From Verrucomicrobiota bacterium (GTDB lineage: Bacteria > Verrucomicrobiota > Verrucomicrobiia > Opitutales > Opitutaceae): a stretch of DNA of 64,000 bases. Below, in pieces: positions 53,873 to 62,800 of this stretch. The DNA lies in the NCBI GenBank assembly GCA_963205455.1, contig CAUJJL010000076.1, positions 1-64,000 on the forward strand. Direction: 5' to 3'. A program made the position numbers and the translations under genes. The notes under the pieces were generated by a model that searched no databases, was not told the DNA's origin, and saw nothing but the letters and a program-made list of their open reading frames with translations. Positions within the stretch are counted from its first letter, which is position 1. Every line of letters begins with the position of its first letter.

Positions 53873-55654
53873 ATGAAGGCCTGTCGAATTCTCCCGACGC
53901 TCTGGTTGATTGGCAGGGTGGGTGCACTGTGCACTGGCTTATGGGCCCAATCCTCCGTCAATGTTTCCGCGGCAGACAGAGCCGAGCCGGCAATCGAACT
54001 GCCTACGTTCACGGTGCAGGACTCGCCCATTCTCCCCGAGCCCGAGGCCTGGCGCTATGCCCGCATTGAGGGATTTGAAGTCCTTTCCAACAGTTCGAAC
54101 CGGACAACCCAGCGGCTCGTCGAGGATTTTCAGCGTTTTCATCAGGCTCTTGTCCTGGCATGGCCTGCCGCGGACATTCCGTCGGCTGTTCCGACGTCGC
54201 TCATCCTTGCGGGACGTGGCAACAAATTCGAACCCTTCGCGCCGCACATCAACCTGAGTCCCGAAGTCGGTTCGATCAGCGTGAGTCTGCGCGATGGAGA
54301 GTTGTCTGCGATCGTCATCGATCTGGAGAGCACGATCTTGAATCTAGCGACCCCGGAGGGAATCGAGGCCTTCGCCGCGCAAGCTCCGTCTGATCCCGCT
54401 GTCGAGGATGGTGGAGCTACTCTTTTTCAAGGCATGCCGAATTTCGTGGTCGATCACTACCGGCAGCTTTACCGCGAATACATTCGCTTTATCCTGACAC
54501 AATCCCAGCCCCGCCTGCCCGCCTGGATGGAGGAAGGTCTGGCGCAGATTTTCATGCGGATGGAGTTTTCTCCCACGCGTATCGTCATTGGCAAGGTGGA
54601 GGATCCCAATGAGGTTTCGATTGAGGGCGCAGTAGAGGACCGTGATTTCAACCACGCCCTGCATCGTCGCGCCCTGATGCCGCTGCAGGAGATGTTCAGT
54701 GTCACCCGGGACTCAACGACCGCGCGCAATCCTCTCGGCAACCGCTGGGCCAAGCAGTCCTATGCATTTGTCCACCTGTGTCTCTACGGCAATCAGGGGA
54801 AATATCAGAAAGGGCTGCTCTTGTTTCTGTCGAGGCTGGTTGGTCAGCCGCCATCCGAGGAACTGTTCAAGGAATGTTTTGGGATGACCTACAAGCAGAT
54901 GCTGCTGCAGATCCGCAGCTACGTCGATTTCACCGTCTACAAGGCGGTGGTGTTTCAGACGAAGAAGGGAACAAAATTCGAGGCTCCGCCCAAGCCGGTG
55001 TTCCGCGACGCGACCGACGCGGAAGTGGGCCGAATCAAGGGCGAGGCCCTGCGCATGGCGGGAAACAAGGCCGCCGCGCGGATGGCATTGATTGCGCCCT
55101 ACATCCGCGGATCGCGGGATCCTCAGCTGCTGGCTTCGCTGGGGATGTACGAATACGGGGAAGGTGAGATGGCGCGTGCAAGGAAGTTCCTGGAGGCCGC
55201 CGCCAAGGAGAACGTGAACCGGCCCCGGGCCTATCTTCAATTGGCGCAGTTGCGCTTTGATGAAGCCATGAGGAAACCGCTGGGCGCGGGTTGGCAACTT
55301 AGCGCCGCGCAGGTGAGTAATATTCTTGATCCCCTTTTTGTTGCCCGAGGACAAACCCCGACCTTGCCGGAAGTGTATGAGATGATCGCCACGGTGTGGT
55401 CAAAGTCCGAGACACCCCCCACTGCCGGAAATCTCGCCGTGATCGATGAAGGGGTGCAACGCTTCCTGAAGCGCTCGGACTGGATTTACCAGGCAGCCCT
55501 CCTGAAGCAGCAGTATGGCTTTCTTGAAGATGCCGCCGTATTGGCCGAGATCGGCTTGCGGGTGACGGCTGCCCCTGCTGAGCGTCAGCGATTCCTGACC
55601 CTCAAGGCCTCCCTGCCTCCCCTCGCACCTCCGGCTTCTCCGAAATCGCCTTAG
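53873..55654 (+). CDS. Exported protein with degenerate gluzincin-like domain and TPR C-terminus
   Basis: This 593-residue protein starts at ATG 53873 (MKACRILPTLWLIGRVG), a signal peptide ending near LWAQS; ATG 53864 is an alternative. A TonB-box-like LPTFTVQDSP follows the signal but no receptor does. Around residues 195-230 the peptidase-MA pattern is recognisable (YRQLYREYIRFIL, then LPAWMEEGLAQIF). The first zinc motif reads Tyr-Arg-Glu-Tyr-Ile instead of His-Glu-x-x-His, so zinc binding seems lost. The C-terminal third is TPR-like (MARARKFLEAAAKENVNRPRAYLQLAQL). It is related in design to the protein at 31106. Function unknown. Confidence 0.72.
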   Translation: MKACRILPTLWLIGRVGALCTGLWAQSSVNVSAADRAEPAIELPTFTVQDSPILPEPEAWRYARIEGFEVLSNSSNRTTQRLVEDFQRFHQALVLAWPAADIPSAVPTSLILAGRGNKFEPFAPHINLSPEVGSISVSLRDGELSAIVIDLESTILNLATPEGIEAFAAQAPSDPAVEDGGATLFQGMPNFVVDHYRQLYREYIRFILTQSQPRLPAWMEEGLAQIFMRMEFSPTRIVIGKVEDPNEVSIEGAVEDRDFNHALHRRALMPLQEMFSVTRDSTTARNPLGNRWAKQSYAFVHLCLYGNQGKYQKGLLLFLSRLVGQPPSEELFKECFGMTYKQMLLQIRSYVDFTVYKAVVFQTKKGTKFEAPPKPVFRDATDAEVGRIKGEALRMAGNKAAARMALIAPYIRGSRDPQLLASLGMYEYGEGEMARARKFLEAAAKENVNRPRAYLQLAQLRFDEAMRKPLGAGWQLSAAQVSNILDPLFVARGQTPTLPEVYEMIATVWSKSETPPTAGNLAVIDEGVQRFLKRSDWIYQAALLKQQYGFLEDAAVLAEIGLRVTAAPAERQRFLTLKASLPPLAPPASPKSP

Positions 55655-55806
55655 CCGACTTCTGGAGGCCCCACAGGTACTGAGCGGCCCGCGGTGGAGT
55701 GGTGCCGAGGGAAATCCGGAGTCCCGTCATCCCGCATACGCTGAAGGTTCCTTACTCAATCCCTGATGGCTCGCAAGATGACGCACCAGTGGCGCTGGCC
55801 GCGAGA

Positions 55807-57408
55807 CTACTTGAGGAGCGTCAGGTCGCGTTTCTCGTTGGGACTTGGTAGGGGAGGGCTGTTCACGCGAATCTGCTTTTTCGGCGGATCGCGATAGATG
55901 CCCGGTTCGAAATGCTCAGGGTAAAGCGCGGCGAGACGATTCTTTGCCGCGACGACGTCGCGGTCCTTTGAACGTGCGAGATTCCTCCACTGCATGGGAT
56001 CGGATTGCATGTCATAGAACTCCTCCGTGCCGTCTTCGTAGCGGATGTAGTACCAGCGTTCGTCCCGGATCGATGCATTGCCCTTTCCGTTGATCGTCAT
56101 TGTTGGGAACGCCCAGGGCTGCTGTGGGCTCTTGAGAAGCGGCACAAAGCTGCGTCCATCGATCTCTGGTTTTTCAGGTAGGCCGCAAAGCTCGATGAGG
56201 GTCCGGTAGAGGTCCATCAGGTTGATAAGACGCGGGCATTCCTGGCGCGTGGTCGTGATGCCCGGGACGCGAACCATGAGGGGAAGGCGCGTCGCCTCCT
56301 GCCAGAGGGTCGCCTTTCGGAATCGCAGCTTTTCACCCAGGTGCCAGCCATGATCGCCGAAAATCATGACGATGGTGTTGTCCTTGTAGGCGCTCTTTGC
56401 GAGGGAATCGAGCACCACCCCCACGCAGTCATCCGCATAGGCCGCTGAGGCGAGATACGCCTGCACCGCGCGTTTGAAAAGATCGGTGCGGTCCTTCTGC
56501 GTCACCCACCTGAAGTCGGCGGACTCGCTGAATTTTTTCTTTCCCGATGGCGTGAGGATGTCGTCGAGATCGTCGAGACGGTACTCCGGGATCCGGATTC
56601 TCTCCAGCGGGAATCGATCGAAATATTCCTGTGGAACGTACCAGGGCAGGTGGGGCTTGCTGATGCCCACCACCATGAAGAATGGCTTGTCGTGGGGTTT
56701 CCCCAACTCCTCCGCGGCCCATTGTGCGGTGAGGTAGTCGACGGTGGATTCCTTGTTTTCCTTCGTGGGGCCCCAGGCGAATTCCGTGCCTTCATCATCC
56801 CTGGCAAAGAGGGCATCGCTCGTCGTCGGCGCACCCTTGTGACCATCGTAAATGCCCTTCTGACGCGAAAACAGGTGTGCGGGATCGACGCCCCAACGCC
56901 CGTTGGTGTTGCTCCAATCGGTAAAAGCCCATTGACCTTCGTCGAGTCCGTTTGGAGTCGCATGTTTGTGAAAAAATTTGCCGCGATTGAACGTGCGGTA
57001 GCCATTCATCGCAAAGTATTCAGGCAGCGTTGCGTGGCTCTGCACGAGGGACGAGCGGCGCATGTTTTCCGTGTTTCCGTAGATGCCGCTGCGATGGGGC
57101 ATGAAACCGGAGATGAAAGCGGAACGCGAAGGCCCGCAGACGGGGCCAGGGCAATAGGCGTTCTGGAACGAGACGGCGCCCTCGGCACAGAATCGGTCCA
57201 TGTGTGGCGTGCGGGTCTGTAGATTCCCGCCAAACGCTCCCACCCAATCATTGAGGTCGTCGATGGAAATGATCAACACATTGGGGTGGGCGCCTGTCGA
57301 TGCAGCCCTGGCGAAACAGGGGATGAAGGCGGCGAGAAGAGTTGCCACAATCAGCGTGAGTATCGGGCCTATTTTCGCTGAAGGGAAAGACGGCATCGGA
57401 TGATTCAT
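55807..57408 (-). CDS. Sulfatase (iduronate-2-sulfatase-like), exported
   Basis: This 533-residue type I sulfatase has a signal peptide (LTLIVATLLAAFIPCFARAA). The metal-binding pair VLIISIDDLNDW (Asp50, Asp51) is present, as is the formylglycine motif Cys91-Gly-Pro-Ser-Arg (PVCGPSRSAF). TYGDHGWHLGEKLRFRKATLWQEATRLPL-type sequence (MIFGDHGWHLGEK) completes the metal site. The sequence order matches the iduronate-2-sulfatase branch common in Planctomycetes and Verrucomicrobia. The Cys-type active site needs formylglycine-generating enzyme, not encoded here. The likely substrate is a sulfated polysaccharide, unspecified. It is a single-gene unit. Confidence 0.93.
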   Translation of the reverse strand: MNHPMPSFPSAKIGPILTLIVATLLAAFIPCFARAASTGAHPNVLIISIDDLNDWVGAFGGNLQTRTPHMDRFCAEGAVSFQNAYCPGPVCGPSRSAFISGFMPHRSGIYGNTENMRRSSLVQSHATLPEYFAMNGYRTFNRGKFFHKHATPNGLDEGQWAFTDWSNTNGRWGVDPAHLFSRQKGIYDGHKGAPTTSDALFARDDEGTEFAWGPTKENKESTVDYLTAQWAAEELGKPHDKPFFMVVGISKPHLPWYVPQEYFDRFPLERIRIPEYRLDDLDDILTPSGKKKFSESADFRWVTQKDRTDLFKRAVQAYLASAAYADDCVGVVLDSLAKSAYKDNTIVMIFGDHGWHLGEKLRFRKATLWQEATRLPLMVRVPGITTTRQECPRLINLMDLYRTLIELCGLPEKPEIDGRSFVPLLKSPQQPWAFPTMTINGKGNASIRDERWYYIRYEDGTEEFYDMQSDPMQWRNLARSKDRDVVAAKNRLAALYPEHFEPGIYRDPPKKQIRVNSPPLPSPNEKRDLTLLK

Positions 57409-57692
57409 GGATCGAGGTTATCGCTGCCAAGGCGAGGGGTGGAAAGGCGTGAGGAAGGCTAATAGCCGAAGGGGGGCTCTGAACATGGAGAAATTGAGGC
57501 AATGGCAGGATTTTCTGATGCGCCTCGCTTGCCGAATGCTTCATGAAATGCCCTGGAACGCCTGCAACTCAGCGCTCGCCGACCGTGCGCCGGTGAACAG
57601 TGCGCACACCTGCAGAATCAAGGCCTATGCAGGAAGGGTGATGCCTGGCAGAAAAGACGCGCCGGATGCGCGGTCACGGCCGGACTTGCCTT

Positions 57693-59249
57693 TCAGACAA
57701 GTCCCGCGAGCGGATCTGACGCGTCGAGGCGCGCGGGAGGCTTGCCGCTGCCTTGATCGGAGGAGGCATCACCTGTGTAACCAAAGAGTCGGCGTCGCTT
57801 GATCGCCGCAGCGACGGGCTCGGGCACCATGCGTTCCCAGGACGGAGAGTTGTCCTTGATGCGTTGCAGGACGTCGCGCGAAAAAATATTCAGGATCGTG
57901 GGATCGAATCCCACGATGCAGTCGATGAAATGATTTTCCAGAAGGTGCGCGTAGAGGTTCCTCAGACGGTCCGCGACCTGAAGGTTTTTTGCGGTGATAA
58001 GGACTCCCGATGAGAATGCATTCGTCGAGACCTGATGGGAGTTGCCGTTGCCCTGGATGTCGGCGATGTAGTGCTCATAGGCATTCTGGTGCATCGGGTA
58101 GATGTACAGCTTGACCGAGTTTCTAAACAGGCGGCCAAAGGCCTCGAGAATGCCGCCTTCCAGGTGCTCGTAATACTTCTCGTTGAAAACCTCGAGGAGG
58201 TTGTTGATGCCCATCGGAACGCCAATCATCTCCTTCGTGTAGCGCCGGAAGTAGGACGTCAGGCGATAGTATTCGGAGTAATTGGAGATCAGCACTGTCA
58301 TGCCGATGTCTGCGAGCAGGTCGACGCGCGAGAGGAAGTCGGGGGCGTCGAGATTTCCGCCCGCGAGAAGATTGTTCATCGTGATCTCCATCAGCACCAC
58401 CGTGTCCTTGCCCTTGACCAGCGGCTCCTGGACAAACTGCGCGCACGCGCAGTTGAGCATGTCGACGTTGACGTGGGTGACGGGCCGGAAGCTTCCTCGC
58501 TCGACGAGAATCGCCTTTTTGTAGAGAACCTCCGAGGGTTGCAGGACATCTCCGCCCGGACCGAACATCACGGCATTGGTGAGTCCGAATTCGACGAGGT
58601 AGAGCGAAGTGAGACGGTTGTCGACGTTCTTGAATGCGGGTCCGCTGAACTTGAGCATGTCGACCTCGATGCGATCCTCGCCGACATTGTCGGAAAGTGA
58701 ACGGATGAGTTTCTTCAGATCGTCGCGGAAAAAGAACGCGCCGTAGATCAAGTTCACACCAACGATTCCGAGCGCCTGCTGCTGAAGGACGTTCTCCTTG
58801 TCCCACATGCGCACGTGCATCAGGATGTCGCTCGGTTCCGAATGCGGCTCGGTTTGGAAACGAATGCCCATCCAGCCGTGGCATTCGTTGTTTCCCTTGA
58901 AGCTCTTGGCGGCGACCGTGTCGGCAAAGGTGAAGAAGGTGGTTCGATCGCCTCGCTGCCCGGCGAGCCGTTCCTGCAGAAGATTGAATTCGTGCTCAAG
59001 CATGAGACCCAGACGCTCCCGCGAAACGTAGCGCGCCGACTTGCCGTAGATGGCGTCGCTGAACGTCATGTCATAGGCCGAGATGGTCTTGGCGATGGTC
59101 CCTGCCGCTCCACCGGCCTGGAAAAATACACGGGCAACTTCCTGTCCCGCACCTATTTCTGCAAACGTGCCGTATTTGCTGTCGTCGAGGTTGACCGACA
59201 GCGCCTTTCGATTCGTGGTCAGCAGTTCCTTGGGATCGCTCATATGCAC
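57693..59249 (-). CDS. Conserved cytoplasmic protein of unknown function
   Basis: This 518-residue soluble protein has no signal peptide or membrane segment. Distinctive blocks are NLDDSKYGTFAEIGAGQEVARVFF, TISAYDMTFSDAIYG, GNNECHGWMGIRFQTEP, EVLYKKAILVERGSFRPVTHVNVDMLNCA, and VLISNYSEYYRLTSYFRRYTKEMIGVPMG. I recall highly similar proteins across Bacteroidetes, Planctomycetes and Verrucomicrobia, often given misleading names such as TonB-dependent receptor, which this is not. The strong conservation I recall suggests an enzyme or nucleotide-binding role, but I cannot name it. It is divergent from sppA and sits alone. Confidence 0.78.
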   Translation of the reverse strand: MHMSDPKELLTTNRKALSVNLDDSKYGTFAEIGAGQEVARVFFQAGGAAGTIAKTISAYDMTFSDAIYGKSARYVSRERLGLMLEHEFNLLQERLAGQRGDRTTFFTFADTVAAKSFKGNNECHGWMGIRFQTEPHSEPSDILMHVRMWDKENVLQQQALGIVGVNLIYGAFFFRDDLKKLIRSLSDNVGEDRIEVDMLKFSGPAFKNVDNRLTSLYLVEFGLTNAVMFGPGGDVLQPSEVLYKKAILVERGSFRPVTHVNVDMLNCACAQFVQEPLVKGKDTVVLMEITMNNLLAGGNLDAPDFLSRVDLLADIGMTVLISNYSEYYRLTSYFRRYTKEMIGVPMGINNLLEVFNEKYYEHLEGGILEAFGRLFRNSVKLYIYPMHQNAYEHYIADIQGNGNSHQVSTNAFSSGVLITAKNLQVADRLRNLYAHLLENHFIDCIVGFDPTILNIFSRDVLQRIKDNSPSWERMVPEPVAAAIKRRRLFGYTGDASSDQGSGKPPARLDASDPLAGLV

Positions 59250-59413
59250 AGGTGGCTATTCGACACAATAGCATGAAAGCTGATGGCTGTGAAGAGCCTG
59301 CATCAGGAGCGAACGGCGGCGCGGGGAAGGGATTTGTCGCGTTTCTGGGGTGCCGTTTCCGACCGGAAATTTTTCCCTAGCTCAATGCCGTGGCCCGGGT
59401 AAGGTGGCGGCCT

Positions 59414-61249
59414 ATGAAAACGTTTTTCGCCTCCATGCTCGGCACGATGGCGGCATTGTTTGCCTTCGGTCTTCTGGTGGTCGTCGCTGTCTTCGGATTC
59501 GTGGGTTTCGTGGCGATGGCGACCTCGGGCTCCAAGCCCGTGATGGTCGAGGACGGCGCGTATCTCGTTTTCGATCTCAATGCGGACATTTCCGATGCTC
59601 CGCCGCAGATCAATCCACTGGAGGTTTTCTCCTCTCTTGAGCAGCCCGATCGCCCGAAAGCGCTGCAGCTGCGTGCCGTGACGGGCGCGCTGCATGCCGC
59701 TGCGGACGATGCCCGCATAAAGGGGATGTTGATCACTGGCCGTATGGTTCCGAATGACTATGGATCGAGCCTCGCGGCACTGAAGGAAGTGCGGGACGCC
59801 ATCACGAAGTTTCGCGATACTGGAAAACCTGTGGTAGCCTACCTGAGCGATGCCGGCACACGAGAAATCTATCTCGCCTCGGTCGCGTCGGAACTGATCC
59901 TCGACCCCTATGGTCAGGTGGCCCTGCCAGGTCTGGCGAGCGAACCGATGTTTTTTGCCGGTGCCTTGGACAAGTTGGGAGTCGGCGTGCAGGTCGCGCG
60001 GGTCGGAAAATACAAGTCCGCGGTGGAGCCGTTTCTTCGCGAGGACTTGAGTGCGGAGAATCGGGAACAACTGCAGAAGCTCCTTGATGACCTCTGGCAA
60101 ACTGTCCGTGATCCGATTGCGACTGCCCGGGACATGACGCCGGAGACCTTGCAGTCGCTCGTCGATACCGAGGGCAATATTCGATCCACGGTGGCGTTGG
60201 CTTCCAAGCTGGTGAACCGTGTTGCCTACCGGGATGAGGTGATTGCCGATTTGAAAAAGAGGACGGGACAGACGGGAACCAAGGAAAGTTTCAAACAGAT
60301 TGGCCTGGCCGACTATGCGAAGACAATCCCCGCGAGCACGGTTGTGGCGGGTGCGGTCAAGTCGGGTACTTCCGCCGCGAAGCGGGGCAAAGTGGCGGTG
60401 GTCTATGCCGAGGGTGCGATCGTCGATGGTGAGGGCCGTCATGGCGAAGTCGGCGGCGCAAGTTTTTCGCGGGAGTTGAGGCGCCTGCGGCAGGATCCCC
60501 AGATCGCGGCTGTCGTGATTCGGGTCAACAGTCCGGGCGGTTCTGCAACTGCGTCGGAACACATTCTCCGTGAGGTCAGGCTCACCCGCGAGGTGAAGCC
60601 AACGGTGATCTCAATGGGAGGGTATGCGGCCTCGGGCGGCTATTGGATCTCTTCGTTCGGCGATCGCATCTTTGCCGAGGATGCAACCATCACAGGATCG
60701 ATCGGCGTGTTTTCCATCCTGCTCGATGTTGAAAGACTGGCGTCGAAACTGGGGGTGACGTTTGACGTGGTGAAGACCGGAAAATTCGCCGACCTCGGCA
60801 CGATATCGCGTCCCAAGACCCCCGAGGAACTCGCGCTCTTCCAGCGCGACGCGGACTGGATCTACTCGGAATTCCTGTCCCGCGTGGGCGAGGCGCGCAA
60901 ACTCGCGCCAGAACGAGTGAAGGAGATCGCGCAGGGCCGCGTCTGGTCGGGGGCGGATGGACTGAAGGTGGGCCTGGTTGATGAAATCGGAGGCCTTGAC
61001 GCCGCCATTGCGTATGCCGCGGAGAAGGCGAGTTTGGGTGATGCCTACAGCGTCGTTGAGTATCCTCGCGCGAAGTCGTTTCAGGACACCTTGCGTGAAC
61101 TGGTCGAAGGCATGCAGTCCTCCGTTTCTGGGTCGGGCATCGTGGGAGAAATCAGCCAGCGTCTGCGCGAGCAGGCGGCGAGGCTGACGCAGTTCAACGA
61201 TCCGAGCCACCTTTATGCACGGTTGCCGCTGGAGATCGTCGTGCGATAG
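59414..61249 (+). CDS. sppA: Signal peptide peptidase SppA, 67-kDa type
   Basis: This 611-residue protease starts at ATG 59414 (MKTFFASMLGTMAALF), with one N-terminal membrane helix. It has the two tandem crotonase-like domains of the long SppA class. Lys201 (GKYKSAVEPF) in the first half and Ser407 (GGYAASGGYWIS) in the second form the catalytic Ser/Lys dyad across domains. It degrades leftover signal peptides in the inner membrane. A SufT-like gene begins 34 bp downstream and is likely co-transcribed. Confidence 0.92.
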   Translation: MKTFFASMLGTMAALFAFGLLVVVAVFGFVGFVAMATSGSKPVMVEDGAYLVFDLNADISDAPPQINPLEVFSSLEQPDRPKALQLRAVTGALHAAADDARIKGMLITGRMVPNDYGSSLAALKEVRDAITKFRDTGKPVVAYLSDAGTREIYLASVASELILDPYGQVALPGLASEPMFFAGALDKLGVGVQVARVGKYKSAVEPFLREDLSAENREQLQKLLDDLWQTVRDPIATARDMTPETLQSLVDTEGNIRSTVALASKLVNRVAYRDEVIADLKKRTGQTGTKESFKQIGLADYAKTIPASTVVAGAVKSGTSAAKRGKVAVVYAEGAIVDGEGRHGEVGGASFSRELRRLRQDPQIAAVVIRVNSPGGSATASEHILREVRLTREVKPTVISMGGYAASGGYWISSFGDRIFAEDATITGSIGVFSILLDVERLASKLGVTFDVVKTGKFADLGTISRPKTPEELALFQRDADWIYSEFLSRVGEARKLAPERVKEIAQGRVWSGADGLKVGLVDEIGGLDAAIAYAAEKASLGDAYSVVEYPRAKSFQDTLRELVEGMQSSVSGSGIVGEISQRLREQAARLTQFNDPSHLYARLPLEIVVR

Positions 61250-61282
61250 GTTTGGCGCATTCACCCCTCAGACAAGATTACC

Positions 61283-61837
61283 ATGCCATACTCGAAGGAA
61301 CATTCGCTCTCCCGCGAAATTGCCGCCACCCTGATTCCGGCGGGCAATGCCGTTGCCCTCCCAGCAGGCACGCGCGTATTCGTCACCCAGGCGCTTGGCG
61401 GAAACATCACGGTGCGCACCGACAGGGGACTGTATCGGATTTCTGGAGACGATGCCGACGCAATCGAAGGCTACACGCGCAATCCTTCGCGTGAAGCATC
61501 CGATTCTTCCACCGACGCAGTGGCATTCAGCGAGCAACTTGTCTGGGATGTTCTCAAGACCTGTTTTGATCCCGAGATACCGGTCAATATTGTCGACCTA
61601 GGCCTCGTGTATGATGTGGCAGTCGAGCGCAACGAAGAGGGAAAACACGCGGTCGAAGTAAAGATGACGCTGACCGCCCAAGGGTGCGGGATGGGACCAG
61701 TGATCGCGCAGGATGCGCAGGCGAAGGTGGCCATGCTGCCCGATGTGGGCAGCGCGCGCGTCCACATCGTCTGGGATCCCGTCTGGACCCCGCAGATGAT
61801 CACCCCGGCCGGGCGCTTGGCATTGGGCTTGGAGTAG
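61283..61837 (+). CDS. sufT: SufT-like Fe-S assembly factor (DUF59/MIP18 family)
   Basis: This 184-residue protein has the SufT N-terminal extension (ATLIPAGNAVALPAGTRVFVTQALGGNITVRT), then the DUF59 domain: VWDVLKTCFDPEIPVNIVDLGLVYDVAV, LTAQGCGMGPVIAQDAQAKV with the conserved cysteine, and VHIVWDPVWTPQMITPAGRLALGL. This order is diagnostic for SufT. It functions in maturation of iron-sulfur proteins in the cytoplasm. Other suf genes are not adjacent; it is paired with sppA. Confidence 0.92.
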   Translation: MPYSKEHSLSREIAATLIPAGNAVALPAGTRVFVTQALGGNITVRTDRGLYRISGDDADAIEGYTRNPSREASDSSTDAVAFSEQLVWDVLKTCFDPEIPVNIVDLGLVYDVAVERNEEGKHAVEVKMTLTAQGCGMGPVIAQDAQAKVAMLPDVGSARVHIVWDPVWTPQMITPAGRLALGLE

Positions 61838-61853
61838 CGCCGTGCTCTCGGCC

Positions 61854-61891
61854 TCACGCGGCCAGCCATTGCCTGAGCATGCTCAGGTCCT
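61854..61891. repeat. 38-bp direct repeat, left copy (remnant 3' end of a TIM-barrel gene)
   Basis: It is identical over 38 bp to 62763-62800, the 3' end of the TIM-barrel gene. Read on the minus strand it still encodes DLSMLRQWLAA plus stop, preceded by KVRQ where the intact gene has KMRE. At its centre is a perfect 16-bp palindrome (CCTGAGCATGCTCAGG). Confidence 0.85.
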
Positions 61892-61970
61892 GTCGCACCT
61901 TCACCGGCTAAACTGCCTTGTCAGGCGAGAGTCTCATGCATCCACTCTCTCCGAAAAAGGATAAGCATCT

Positions 61971-62402
61971 ATGAGCCTCCTCCGAGCGGTCATGGACACA
62001 AACGTGCTGGTCGCCGCCTTTCGTTCCCGGCAGGGTGCTTCGTTTGAGTTGCTTCGGCGCCTGCGTCGCGGGGATTGGTCTGTGATGCTCAGCAATCATC
62101 TGCTGTATGAGTATGAGGAACTCTTGAAACGCGAAGGCGGGCTGCATCTCTCGGAATCTGACGTCGACAACATCCTGAATTTTCTCTGTGCCCGTGGAGA
62201 GGAATGGCCGCTCGCCCCGGGTTGGACGCCTGTACTTCCCGATGCAGACGACGAACCTCTCGTGCAGCTGGCGCATGAATCGGGGGCCATGCGGATCATC
62301 AGCTTCAATACGCGGCATCTCGTGCCAGCAGAGACGCTTGGGATTCACCTCTTGAAACCTTCGGAGTTTCTCGCCATGTTAAAGGCCCAATCCGAATCAT
62401 GA
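61971..62402 (+). CDS. PIN-domain putative toxin
   Basis: This 143-residue protein of the 'putative toxin, PIN family' group starts MSLLRAVMDTNVLVAAFRSRQGASFELL (Asp9). It has LSNHLLYEYEELL (Glu) and LPDADDEPLVQLAHESGA (acidic cluster), then IISFNTRHL. Its stop overlaps the start of the 84-residue putative antitoxin, so toxin precedes antitoxin, the reverse of the two other modules in this window. The pair lies between 38-bp direct repeats. RNA target unknown. Confidence 0.85.
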   Translation: MSLLRAVMDTNVLVAAFRSRQGASFELLRRLRRGDWSVMLSNHLLYEYEELLKREGGLHLSESDVDNILNFLCARGEEWPLAPGWTPVLPDADDEPLVQLAHESGAMRIISFNTRHLVPAETLGIHLLKPSEFLAMLKAQSES

Positions 62403-62653
62403 GCACGCTTGAGGCCAAAGTACCTGATTTGCTGCTTCAGCAGGTTCACGAGTTGGCAAGAAAGGAACTCGTGCCTGTAGACCAGATTGTCGCCATCGCA
62501 CTTGCCGCGCAGGTGTCTGCTTGGTCTGCGCGTGAACGGATTGGCTCACGCGTCCAGCGGGTCAATTGGCGCCAAGTTGACGACGTGCTCGCAAGGGTTC
62601 CGGACATTCCTCCAGTTCCGGGTGACGAAATAGAGCGAGACGAGCGCGGGTAG
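62399..62653 (+). CDS. Putative antitoxin partner of the PIN protein
   Basis: This 84-residue protein overlaps the PIN gene by 4 nt (ATGA). The N-terminal half (LEAKVPDLLLQQVHELARKELVPVDQIVAIALAAQVSAW) has the spacing of an RHH-like or other small DNA-binding antitoxin, and the C-terminal half is acidic and proline-rich (PDIPPVPGDEIERDERG), as expected for a toxin-wrapping tail. The call rests on context and size; the fold is not certain. Confidence 0.72.
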   Translation: MSTLEAKVPDLLLQQVHELARKELVPVDQIVAIALAAQVSAWSARERIGSRVQRVNWRQVDDVLARVPDIPPVPGDEIERDERG

Positions 62654-62762
62654 TCCAGAATGGTCGTTTAGGTCCGCGCGGGTCACTGAAGCGTACCTTT
62701 CTGCAGTGGCCTGCAGAGGACTCGGGAGTGCGATCAGTCTTGATTCGTTCGGCGGCAGATCA

Positions 62763-62800
62763 TCACGCGGCCAGCCATTGCCTGAGCATGCTCAGGTCCT
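62763..62800. repeat. 38-bp direct repeat, right copy (3' end of the TIM-barrel gene)
   Basis: Identical to 61854-61891 and in the same orientation. It forms the last codons of the intact TIM-barrel gene and includes the 16-bp palindrome. The copies are 909 bp apart and bracket the PIN/antitoxin pair. Confidence 0.85.

Noticed and set aside
57407..57802. 131-residue plus-strand frame between the sulfatase and the unknown protein
   Set aside because: It overlaps the 3' end of the minus-strand gene, has no domain and poor composition, and its start lies in the sulfatase leader. The 284-bp gap otherwise shows nothing.
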